This document shows positions 48,575 through 56,059 of a stretch of 64,000 nucleotides of DNA, one piece after another. Numbering within the stretch: position 1 is the first letter of the stretch; each line of letters starts with the position of its first letter. The stretch lies in contig JAFXYZ010000063.1 in NCBI GenBank assembly GCA_017541465.1, positions 1 through 64,000 on the forward strand, in the 5' to 3' direction. Below the pieces are notes generated by a model, which did not search any database, was not told where the DNA came from, and saw only the letters and a program-made list of their open reading frames with translations. The translations under genes and the position numbers were made by a program. This DNA is from a bacterium (GTDB lineage: Bacteria > Cyanobacteriota > Vampirovibrionia > Gastranaerophilales > Gastranaerophilaceae).

Positions 48575-49600
48575 TTATTTCCTGAACCCATACCCTTTGC
48601 TGACGGTTCTTCCTATGCTTTCGATTTTTTTTGTTATACACTCTCTGCACTTATCAGAAGTGTCGTTCAGGCAGATTTTATTCGGGTAAATTTCATATTT
48701 CGGGCGGTATTCTGTTGAAGTTATATTCGGCATAACGACATTTGCGCCCGACTGAAGCGCTATAATTCTCCCGTTCGGGTTGAGTGTTTCCATCGCAGTC
48801 GTGGCGGGGATATTGATGTCGGGCAGTAAAAGACGGGTTATTGCCATAACCTTTAAACTCATCTTAAAATTATCCGTCCAGGGGGTATAATCCTTCAATG
48901 GTGTGTTCGGGTGAGGGATAAAAGGTCCTATCCCTATCATATCAAAGTTATTTTCCTTAAAAAACAAAATATCTTTCGCAAGCATTTCGACCGTCTGGTT
49001 TGGAAGTCCGACAAGACACCCTGAGCCTGTTTCGTAGCCTAAAGATTTTAAATCTTTTAAACACCTGAGTCTGTTTTCAAAACTCATATTAGGGTGGAGT
49101 TCAGAATAAAGCGCCTTATCGGTCGTTTCAATTCTTATCAGATACCTGTCCGCCCCTGCTTCTCTGAAGAGTTTATAGTCCTCATAACTTCTCTCTCCGA
49201 GGCTCAGAGTGAGCGCAAGGTCGTTCTTCTTTATCCCTATTATGATTTCGCAGATTAAATCCGCCTTGTAAAAAACGTCCTCACCGCCCTGAAGCACTAT
49301 TGTTTTATATCCCATTTGCGCGCCATGGTTTGCGAGGGCGATGATTTCATCACTCTTCAGACGGTATCTCTCGATTTTTTTGTTCTCAGACCTCAAACCG
49401 CAGTATTTACAAGAGGACTTACAAATGTTCGTAAACTCAATGAGCCCTCTCAGGTGGACTTCCTGCCCTTTAAACTTTTCCCTGACCTTATCCGCCGCCT
49501 TAAACAAAGCGTCATCTTCGCTCTTCAGCAAAACAACAACCTCATCAAAGGTGAGGTTGTGTTCTGAAACTGCTTTTTTTAAAATTTTCTCGGTCGTCAT
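48575..49600 (-). CDS. hydE: [FeFe]-hydrogenase maturase HydE (radical SAM)
   Basis: A 341-residue BioB/HydE-type radical SAM protein. The cluster motif CKSSCKYC (CX3CX2C) is at about 60-67, next to the start of the GLRSEN... SAM-binding segment. LQGGED, LSLGERSYEDY, RIETTDKALYSELHP, GSGCLVGLPNQT and IGPFIPHPNTPL are the HydE/PylB/BioB barrel signatures. HydE helps build the dithiomethylamine-bridged diiron site of [FeFe]-hydrogenases with HydF and HydG, which are not in this window. PylB is the alternative but is tied to pyrrolysine synthesis. It points to fermentative hydrogen metabolism. Confidence 0.88.
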   Translation of the reverse strand: MTTEKILKKAVSEHNLTFDEVVVLLKSEDDALFKAADKVREKFKGQEVHLRGLIEFTNICKSSCKYCGLRSENKKIERYRLKSDEIIALANHGAQMGYKTIVLQGGEDVFYKADLICEIIIGIKKNDLALTLSLGERSYEDYKLFREAGADRYLIRIETTDKALYSELHPNMSFENRLRCLKDLKSLGYETGSGCLVGLPNQTVEMLAKDILFFKENNFDMIGIGPFIPHPNTPLKDYTPWTDNFKMSLKVMAITRLLLPDINIPATTAMETLNPNGRIIALQSGANVVMPNITSTEYRPKYEIYPNKICLNDTSDKCRECITKKIESIGRTVSKGYGFRK

Positions 49601-49605
49601 AAAAA

Positions 49606-50451
49606 TTATTGCGAAATTGCTTTGAGGAGTGTATAAGAAGCCTTCCAGCCAAATTCGTTTGTTGTGTTCTGGTATTTCTGGAGTTTCTTAATTCTCTGGG
49701 TTTTTAATTTTTCCTGCTCTTTATTGAATTTATCGAGTTTTGACTTATTTGAATTTCTTTCGTTTACAATAGGTGTTGCATAAGCCATAAACTGCTTATA
49801 AGAATCTGAGTTATAGCCGAGCTTTGCCTTTTCGGGGTAAGTATAAGTTATATAATCATAAATATACATCGTTCTTTTGTCGCCCGAGGGGTGGTCTTCT
49901 AAAATATCAACATAGTTTCCGCTTATTTTATAGAGGACCGATACCATTGCAAGCGGATTATATCCTGCTTTAACCATCAAATCAACGGCGGTGATGTCGG
50001 CTTCGTTTTCTTCATTTCTCGACATCTTCTTCATAGAAAGGTTTTGACCTATTGCGGCAACGTTTTTAACATTCTGGTTTATGTTTATGTTATTGATTAA
50101 AGTTGCGCTGACCGCATTAAAAATACTCTGTTTTGCAACGTGGCTGTTTAAAATATGCCCGATTTCGTGTGCAATAACACCTGCAAGCTCAGAGTCATCG
50201 GTAACGTATTTTAAAAGTCCCGTAAATACACAAAGCTCATTGTCGCCGTTTGCATAAGCATTAATTTCATCGGTTTCGATGACCTTAAAAGTAATATTTG
50301 TGGGAAGGTTGTTCTTTGACAAAAGGTTTTTCCCTATTGTATTTACCCTGTTTACGCTTGCGTTATCAGTCCATGTAGTTTCCGTTGCTGCAAAAGCGCT
50401 CAGGGAAAACATCAAAACCGAAATAAAAAACAGTATAAAAATCTTTTTCAT
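49606..50451 (-). CDS. Exported M48-family metalloprotease
   Basis: A 281-residue zinc protease with a signal peptide (1-20, ending LSAFA) and the motif GVIAHEIGHILNSH (HEXXH). The third ligand is in the Glu-rich MSRNEENEADITAVDLMVKAGYNP region, with DHPSGDKRTMYIYDY near the end. This is the BepA/LoiP-like group. ATG 50451 is chosen; ATG 50454 is possible, and AGGAGC precedes both. It sits next to the LemA/DUF3137 pair, a combination seen in other bacteria. Confidence 0.88.
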   Translation of the reverse strand: MKKIFILFFISVLMFSLSAFAATETTWTDNASVNRVNTIGKNLLSKNNLPTNITFKVIETDEINAYANGDNELCVFTGLLKYVTDDSELAGVIAHEIGHILNSHVAKQSIFNAVSATLINNININQNVKNVAAIGQNLSMKKMSRNEENEADITAVDLMVKAGYNPLAMVSVLYKISGNYVDILEDHPSGDKRTMYIYDYITYTYPEKAKLGYNSDSYKQFMAYATPIVNERNSNKSKLDKFNKEQEKLKTQRIKKLQKYQNTTNEFGWKASYTLLKAISQ

Positions 50452-50505
50452 CATTCCTGCTCCTAAAATTCCTGACAACAATATTTATATCACAAAAATA
50501 TAAGA

Positions 50506-51513
50506 TTAAAGACCTGTTTTTTCGTCAAGTTTAAAATAGTCTATCATGTTGAAAACAGTTGCTGCTTCATCATAAAAATCAATTATAAATTCAGGGTCGT
50601 CGAGATTTTGGAATAATGTTCCGGTTTCAAAAAGGTCTTTATCTGTTGAAATCAGTACCATAAATTTGTTGTCATAAAAGGAGCAGGAGATACTGTCTGC
50701 TTTAAATTTTGTTTTAAAATCCAAAAATCTCTCCATAAAAGACGGGGTCAGAAGATACCTTGCTTCGATTTCGTCATCTGCCTCCACTATGAATCGTTTC
50801 ATAAATAGAGGATCTTCGAGAGTGATTCGTTTCTTTTCTTTTCTTTTTCGCCTAAGTTTTTTTATAGATACAATTATGTCCCATAAAAATATTAACAATA
50901 GTACTAAACCCTCTCCCTGATTACTTGTGTTGACTCTAGAGGCTTGCTGTTTTTTATCAATAAATTTTCTATCCGATACACAACATGGATGCAAAATTTT
51001 TTTATTATAGTCAAAAATAATCATTATTCCCGAAAATAAAGTTTCGCCATTGGAGTATGAAATATGCGTTTCACTGATTTTGAAATTTATTCCTTTGTAT
51101 TCTCCTTCAAATTCATCATCTGATGATTGGGAAAAGGAGTAATTATCAGTTTCCCTGAAAAGTCCGCAATTGCTTATTTCACATCTGTCGATACAGTACT
51201 TTGAATATCTTATATTTCCGATTAGAGAAATAAGTTTAGGGTGGAGTTTTGTTTTTATAAATTTTTTGTACTCTCTTTCAGCGTAAGGAATAACCGAAGT
51301 TGTATAAGCGGCAATAAGAAGCATCAGAGAAATACCCACAAAAGGACTAATAAAAAAACAAGCAGAAACACCAACAGAAATGCTGATTATTATGATGAAA
51401 AGAATCTGTTTTATAACTGAATTTTTTAATTCTTCCTGTTTATCCGTATAAATCTTATTTGAAGAAATTTCTTTTTTATATTCAAGTAAAAATTCCTGAA
51501 AATTCCTTGTCAT
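50506..51513 (-). CDS. DUF3137-family membrane protein
   Basis: A 335-residue protein with two N-terminal membrane helices (about 35-55 and 58-75) followed by a large cytosolic part; the beta-rich core FSQSSDDEFEGEYKGINFKISETHISY and the end LFMKRFIVEADDEIEARYLLTPSFMERFLDF match DUF3137, a family that follows LemA genes in many bacteria. It has a short hydrophobic stretch near residue 205. It is 6 bp downstream of lemA. The function is unknown; it may cooperate with LemA at the membrane. Confidence 0.8.
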   Translation of the reverse strand: MTRNFQEFLLEYKKEISSNKIYTDKQEELKNSVIKQILFIIIISISVGVSACFFISPFVGISLMLLIAAYTTSVIPYAEREYKKFIKTKLHPKLISLIGNIRYSKYCIDRCEISNCGLFRETDNYSFSQSSDDEFEGEYKGINFKISETHISYSNGETLFSGIMIIFDYNKKILHPCCVSDRKFIDKKQQASRVNTSNQGEGLVLLLIFLWDIIVSIKKLRRKRKEKKRITLEDPLFMKRFIVEADDEIEARYLLTPSFMERFLDFKTKFKADSISCSFYDNKFMVLISTDKDLFETGTLFQNLDDPEFIIDFYDEAATVFNMIDYFKLDEKTGL

Positions 51514-51519
51514 AAACTT

Positions 51520-52083
51520 TTAAAACCCTTTTGGTGATATTCTTTCATCACTTTTTGCGCTGAAGAAATCTTTTGCTTTTATATTGAGCATAGCTGCTAT
51601 CAAAGAAGAAGGGAAGATTTCAACCGCGTTATTAAGGTCGTTTACGGCGGAATTATAGAACCTTCTTGCCGCTGCAATATGTTCTTCAACCTCATTATAG
51701 GTCTGCATTGTAAGAAGCATTGTTTTGTCAGATTTCAACTGGGGGTAATTTTCTACCGCAACCAAAAGTTTTGACATTTTATCAGCCAGTTCTGTGTCAA
51801 GTGAGAGCTTTTTGCCTATATTTTTAAAATCCGATTTAATTTCCATAGCCTGAGCTCTCAGCTTTGTAACCTCTGTCATGAGGTTTCTTTCGTGTTCCAT
51901 AAAGGCTTTTGCTATCACTATTATGTTTGGAATTAAATCATATCTTTTTTTAAGCTGAACATCAACAGACGCAAAGGCTTCCAGAACTTTGTTTTTCTTC
52001 TTTATAATTCCTATATAAACCATGTATAGGTAAATAAGAAGAATTGCTGATAATACCAAAACCGTTATTGTCACTGAGTCCAT
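51520..52083 (-). CDS. LemA-family membrane protein
   Basis: A 187-residue protein with one N-terminal membrane helix (about 2-25) and a long helical bundle: NKVLEAFASVDVQLKKRYDLIPNIIVIAK (the LemA signature), then ...EHERNLMTEVTKLRAQA, ELADKMSKLLVAVENYPQLKSD and EVEEHIAAARRFYNSAVNDLNNAVEIFPSSLIA. LemA proteins are widespread with unknown precise function, linked to membrane stress. ATG 52083 is chosen because the frame upstream has no membrane anchor. It is followed by the DUF3137 gene after 6 bp. Confidence 0.9.
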   Translation of the reverse strand: MDSVTITVLVLSAILLIYLYMVYIGIIKKKNKVLEAFASVDVQLKKRYDLIPNIIVIAKAFMEHERNLMTEVTKLRAQAMEIKSDFKNIGKKLSLDTELADKMSKLLVAVENYPQLKSDKTMLLTMQTYNEVEEHIAAARRFYNSAVNDLNNAVEIFPSSLIAAMLNIKAKDFFSAKSDERISPKGF

Positions 52084-52209
52084 TAAAAAGCCTTTCTGAT
52101 ACCGATATTTTATTATTATAGTGTATTTTTGAATTTTTCTTGTCATATAGTTATCTGATTTTAAAGCAAAAACTCTTTTGTCTGGTTTTTAACTTTTTAA
52201 GAGGTAAAA

Positions 52210-52584
52210 ATGAGAATCGGTTCAATCAATTTTTATGATATTTCATTTGGTTCAAGACGACAATTTAAAAAGATGTTTAAAACCTGTGCATATTCAGGTG
52301 AAAAATTCGGTCCCGGGAGCAAAAAAACAATAGAGCATATAAAACCAATCTCTCAGGGCGGTGAAAACTGTTATCCAAACTATCTTGTCGTAAAAAAAGA
52401 CTGGAACGAAAAGAGGAGTTCTACTCCGCTTGGTGAGTTTATCAGGCAAAATCCCGAGGTTGAAGAACATATAAAAAATGCCGTAACCTCAGTAGAGGGC
52501 AGAGATGTCGAGGGCATTGACTGGGCAAGCGAGGTCAAAAAAACATTAAAGGAAGAAATCGGACGGGATATTTTCGAGGAATAA
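52210..52584 (+). CDS. Small HNH-nuclease-like protein with SFG leader
   Basis: A 124-residue protein. The N-terminal 20 residues contain ISFGSR, the same SFG motif as in other orphans here. The region CAYSGEKFGPGSKKTIEHIKP ... QGGENCYPNYLVVKKDWNEKRSS fits a compact HNH/beta-beta-alpha metal motif (His in EHIKP, Asn/His-type positions in ENCYPN and DWNEKR), as in McrA-like nucleases; the zinc Cys pairs are incomplete. The acidic C-terminus (from about 90) is not part of it. GAGGTAAAAATG precedes the start. It may cut DNA or be a decayed nuclease. Confidence 0.65.
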   Translation: MRIGSINFYDISFGSRRQFKKMFKTCAYSGEKFGPGSKKTIEHIKPISQGGENCYPNYLVVKKDWNEKRSSTPLGEFIRQNPEVEEHIKNAVTSVEGRDVEGIDWASEVKKTLKEEIGRDIFEE

Positions 52585-52590
52585 TATTTC

Positions 52591-52615
52591 CCCCTCTACC
52601 CTTGAGGGAGAGGGG
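52591..52615. repeat. Inverted repeat after the HNH-like gene
   Basis: CCCCTCT (52591-52597) pairs with AGAGGGG (52609-52615), and the inner CCCT-TG-AGGG continues the stem with one bulged A. This GC-rich hairpin stands out in the AT-rich surroundings. It is 7 bp past the gene and could be a terminator without a T-run or a dispersed palindromic repeat. No gene is seen from 52616 to 52768. Confidence 0.55.
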
Positions 52616-52768
52616 TTAGGGGTAAGGGTTGATTAAAAATTAACGTTAAGTTATTTAAAATCTTTTTTATAAAATTCTAAAGTTCAAAAAATAAGTGTCG
52701 ATAAGAACATTATTATAAGAAATTGTTGTTAATTATTTAGTTTATAAAAAAATGAAAGGGAATTGATT

Positions 52769-53611
52769 ATGACCGAGATTAATCCTGCATTTCTGCAGCA
52801 ACAGGGAAGCATTCAGGCGGCAGGGCAGCAGCCAAAGACGGAAAAGCCCGATAACCCCTATAATCTTGTTATGGTGGAAACGGCAAAAGAGGTCGGTGAA
52901 ATTGCTAAAAGCAAAATCGGCTCAATGCCATACCGAATTGCAACGGCAGGATATTCTGCACCCCCGGAAAATTATGAAGGTCCGACAAAACAATTCCTTA
53001 AAAACCTTGACCTTGAACTCGGAACAAGAAGCACGGCATTTGTAACAAGCCCTACGGCTGATGCGGGAAGTATCGATGCTATTACAACCGAGGTAACGGG
53101 GCTGAATAAAGATAAACTTTTCTATACGACTTCTCAGGATTATGTCGGATATATTAACCCATCAAATTTCCCTCCGACCATTGATACTGTTGCATATTCG
53201 ATGCTTCCTAAGCATGTTCTTCCGAATAACGCAGAATATTCAAAAGCAACGGCAGAGGCATCAAATATCTTTTTGGCAACAGGCGGAAGAAATACAACCG
53301 TAAGCGATTTTGTAAACGCAATCAAACACGGCAACAAGGCAATTATTCTGAATAACCCCGCAATAGAAACACCAGCTTGGGGTGAACCAAAGAACAGAGT
53401 TGAAAATGCTTCAAAATATCTGACTTCTCAGATTAATGCGTTCAGAAACGGTCAGGAACTTCCCTATCCCGAGGTTGAAGGCTTTACAAAAGAGTTTATG
53501 TCAGAGCATAAGTCAGAACTGAATAATCTTGTTAAAACAATTACTATTCAGGACAATAATCCTAACGCAATCTATGCTGCGGCAAAAGAAGCAGCGAATT
53601 TTATCAGATAA
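52769..53611 (+). CDS. Orphan protein with a possible SLOG/Rossmann-type core
   Basis: A 280-residue protein without signal peptide, beginning with a flexible Gln-rich stretch (TEINPAFLQQQGSIQAAGQQ). The middle resembles a nucleotide-binding Rossmann/SLOG (LOG-like) fold: IATAGYSAPP (about 52-61) and IFLATGGRNTTVSDFVNAIKHGNKAIIL (about 168-195), like the GGxGT...E helix of that superfamily. It does not contain the canonical PGGxGTxxE. This is family-level inference only. AAAGGGAATTG precedes ATG 52769. Two strong terminators follow. Confidence 0.6.
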   Translation: MTEINPAFLQQQGSIQAAGQQPKTEKPDNPYNLVMVETAKEVGEIAKSKIGSMPYRIATAGYSAPPENYEGPTKQFLKNLDLELGTRSTAFVTSPTADAGSIDAITTEVTGLNKDKLFYTTSQDYVGYINPSNFPPTIDTVAYSMLPKHVLPNNAEYSKATAEASNIFLATGGRNTTVSDFVNAIKHGNKAIILNNPAIETPAWGEPKNRVENASKYLTSQINAFRNGQELPYPEVEGFTKEFMSEHKSELNNLVKTITIQDNNPNAIYAAAKEAANFIR

Positions 53612-53644
53612 ACCGCACAAAATCCATACATAAGAACCCCGATG

Positions 53645-53673
53645 AAGAACCTCAAAACCTGAGGTTCTTTTTT
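53645..53673 (+). terminator. Terminator downstream of the 52769 gene
   Basis: AAGAACCTC (53645-53653) pairs with GAGGTTCTT (53661-53669) around a 7-nt loop, followed by a T-run (53668-53673). Confidence 0.85.
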
Positions 53674-53703
53674 GGTGGGTGTGTTCTCTAAAAATGCATA
53701 AAA

Positions 53704-53731
53704 AATTAGCCCGCGTAAGCGGGCTGTTTTT
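53704..53731. terminator. Bidirectional terminator between convergent genes
   Basis: AGCCCGC (53708-53714) pairs with GCGGGCT (53719-53725), with an A-run on its left and a T-run on its right, so it can end transcripts from both sides. It lies 14 bp from the end of the 53739 gene. Confidence 0.85.
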
Positions 53732-53738
53732 GAATTTA

Positions 53739-55901
53739 TTATTTATGATAATATTCAGGGAAGAATTTTTCGAGGAAATCAGAGAAGCCGTTATTGTCGT
53801 CATCGTGGTTAAACATGACATCTATAACACTTGAATGTCTTGAGGCTTTTATAACCTTTCCGTCTTCATCATTCAGAGATTCGACCACGAAGGTATTGTC
53901 TCTGCCTAATACCTGAGTCATAGAACGTCTTGCCCAGCCTTCGCCGAGTTCTGCGTAATAACCGGAGGCATGCAGGTCACCAAAACCTGTTGTATTCGGG
54001 TTACCGCTTATAAATACGGCTTCATCAAAATATTCCGTGCCGAGCCGTCTGCCGATGTTGGAAACACCTGCGACACCCATACTTGCGCCCGCAAGAACGG
54101 TCTTACCTCTTGTGATGTTGTGATTTGTTGTCAAATTGTCTAGAATACTCGCGACCTGGTTTGCAGTCCATTCGCTGTTCCAGTGCTGCGTATTATTGAG
54201 CTGAGGGATAACAATATAGCCGTTAAATCCCTGCAAATCCCAGTTATAAGTGTTTTCACCGGTTGCATTGTTATGGTCAAACATTACACCGCCGGGGGTT
54301 GTTTCAAGATACATGGCATTTTCGCCTGCGTTATACTGTGCACCGCCGGGGCAGAATACGAGTACGGGGTACTCTTTGCCTTCTTCGGGCGGGTTCGGTC
54401 CGATTAAAAGGTAAGGAAGGTCTGAGTCCTGACCTCTTGGGATATATTGCGCCGTAATATTCATTTCTTCTGCGCTCGGGTAATCGCCCTGAAGAGCAGC
54501 ATTATTAGTTTTTTCGGTCTTTTTAACTTCAAGAGTATTTAGCGCGGACTGAATCTGGGAAATTTCGTCCTGAGCCGTTGTAACAGCTTCCTGTGCAGCC
54601 GAAGCAAGAGTTGATTTTTGCGTATCGTAAGCCGTTTTGGCATCATCATAAGCCTTTTGCGCTTCCGCAACTTCGGGGTGCTGTTCAGCGATAGTCGTCT
54701 CAATATCGCTCTGAGCGGTTTTGAGAGTTTCGAGCTCTCCTTTTAAAGCAGTTTCCTGATCTTCAAGCTCTTTTAATTTATCCTTTGCATCTTTTTCGTC
54801 CTGTTCGGCCTTCTTTTCAGCCTCGATAGCCGCATTAAGCTGAGCCTGAATACTTGCCTTCTGTGACTTTTGGGCATCCGTTAATTTATCCGCAGGGATA
54901 GCCGCATAGGCATTTTTTGATTTTGTTAAAGATTCAACCCTTTGAGTTGCATTCGCGTGCGCGGTTTCAGCCTGTGAAACGGCAGTCTTTTGAGAGGAAA
55001 CCTCAAGAGATTTGGTGTCAAGTTCGCTTTCTTTTTCGTTGACCGCCTGAACGGCTTTGTCGAGCTCGCCCGCGAGAGTTTCATCAACGAGCTGAACCTG
55101 TGCCTGATAAGTTTCATAGGCACTCTGGATATTTTCTTTAGCCGCCTGAAGCTCAGGGTTTGAACCGCTCATAATTGCGGAATAATCGCTTTGTGCGGTT
55201 GAAAGCTCTGTCTGGGCAGCGGTAAGTTCACTGTTGAGCTGAGTTTCGGACATTTTTGAATAGTCCTTTTTCTCTTCTTCGGGGGTTGTGTTCGTTGTCG
55301 GAGTTGTCCTTCGGTTATTATTCCCCGGGTTTGTATTTGTTGTATCTGTTGTCGGGGTGGTATCCGTTCCCGTATCGGGGTTTGTGAAGATGTTGTCTGT
55401 ATTTGTCGTATCAACGGGCGCAGTATCCATAGTGAAAGTACCTGCCTTCATAGCCTCATAAGCCTGCTGAAGTGCTTCTACGGTCAGTTCTTCGCCTTCG
55501 CCTTTAACAAAGGCTTCAAACTTCGCTTTTTCGCTGTCGCTCAGAACTCCGTTACCGTCTTCGTCAAGATATTTGATGACTTCCGTGTCATTATATATGG
55601 TCTCTAAGAGTTTATCCCTTAACTGTGTCTTTAAATCGCCTTCTTCCTCTTCACCCTCTGCCTGAGCGCCTAAAGTCTCATTTTGGGGTGTAAAATCCAT
55701 ATTTTCGATGATTTTAAAATCTTCAATGAAATCTTCGGGGTTTTTGCTCAGCTGTTCAAGCAGAAAATCTTTAAAATACTCATAATTTTCCGTAAATATA
55801 TTAACGGAAGGAGTTTCCTCCTTAATCGGCGTTGAGGTTTTTAAAAGATTATGCTCCTGAAGGTAGTGGATAAAATTTATGCGGATTTGAGATAAAGACA
55901 T
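53739..55901 (-). CDS. EF-hand/coiled-coil protein with C-terminal alpha/beta hydrolase
   Basis: A 720-residue protein with no signal peptide. An EF-hand-like dockerin-type loop DEDGNGVLSDSE is at about 112-123, followed by a Thr/Pro/Asn-rich linker (about 165-215) and a long coiled coil (about 225-500) rich in Ala, Glu, Gln and Lys. From about 500, an alpha/beta hydrolase of the esterase type contains PVLVFCPGGAQYNAGEN (oxyanion), the elbow GASMGVAG (Ser nucleophile), and D/H candidates in DGKVIKASRHSS. A final DHDDDNNGFSDF-like acidic end forms another Ca2+-binding loop. It shares the EF-hand-coil layout with the divergent neighbour at 56060, which has a different enzyme. A secreted or surface enzyme is likely, but the export route is unclear. 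Confidence 0.75.
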   Translation of the reverse strand: MSLSQIRINFIHYLQEHNLLKTSTPIKEETPSVNIFTENYEYFKDFLLEQLSKNPEDFIEDFKIIENMDFTPQNETLGAQAEGEEEEGDLKTQLRDKLLETIYNDTEVIKYLDEDGNGVLSDSEKAKFEAFVKGEGEELTVEALQQAYEAMKAGTFTMDTAPVDTTNTDNIFTNPDTGTDTTPTTDTTNTNPGNNNRRTTPTTNTTPEEEKKDYSKMSETQLNSELTAAQTELSTAQSDYSAIMSGSNPELQAAKENIQSAYETYQAQVQLVDETLAGELDKAVQAVNEKESELDTKSLEVSSQKTAVSQAETAHANATQRVESLTKSKNAYAAIPADKLTDAQKSQKASIQAQLNAAIEAEKKAEQDEKDAKDKLKELEDQETALKGELETLKTAQSDIETTIAEQHPEVAEAQKAYDDAKTAYDTQKSTLASAAQEAVTTAQDEISQIQSALNTLEVKKTEKTNNAALQGDYPSAEEMNITAQYIPRGQDSDLPYLLIGPNPPEEGKEYPVLVFCPGGAQYNAGENAMYLETTPGGVMFDHNNATGENTYNWDLQGFNGYIVIPQLNNTQHWNSEWTANQVASILDNLTTNHNITRGKTVLAGASMGVAGVSNIGRRLGTEYFDEAVFISGNPNTTGFGDLHASGYYAELGEGWARRSMTQVLGRDNTFVVESLNDEDGKVIKASRHSSVIDVMFNHDDDNNGFSDFLEKFFPEYYHK

Positions 55902-56059
55902 AGTTTCTCCATAGTTATTTTACAATAATATTATTATCGGTTTTTTCCCGAAAATCTTTAATATAACTTGTTACGAGTGTTACAAACCCATGGAAAAATA
56001 AGGCAATTTTCGGTTTAAACATGTTTTATATATATATAGAGTATATACACGAGGAAAAA

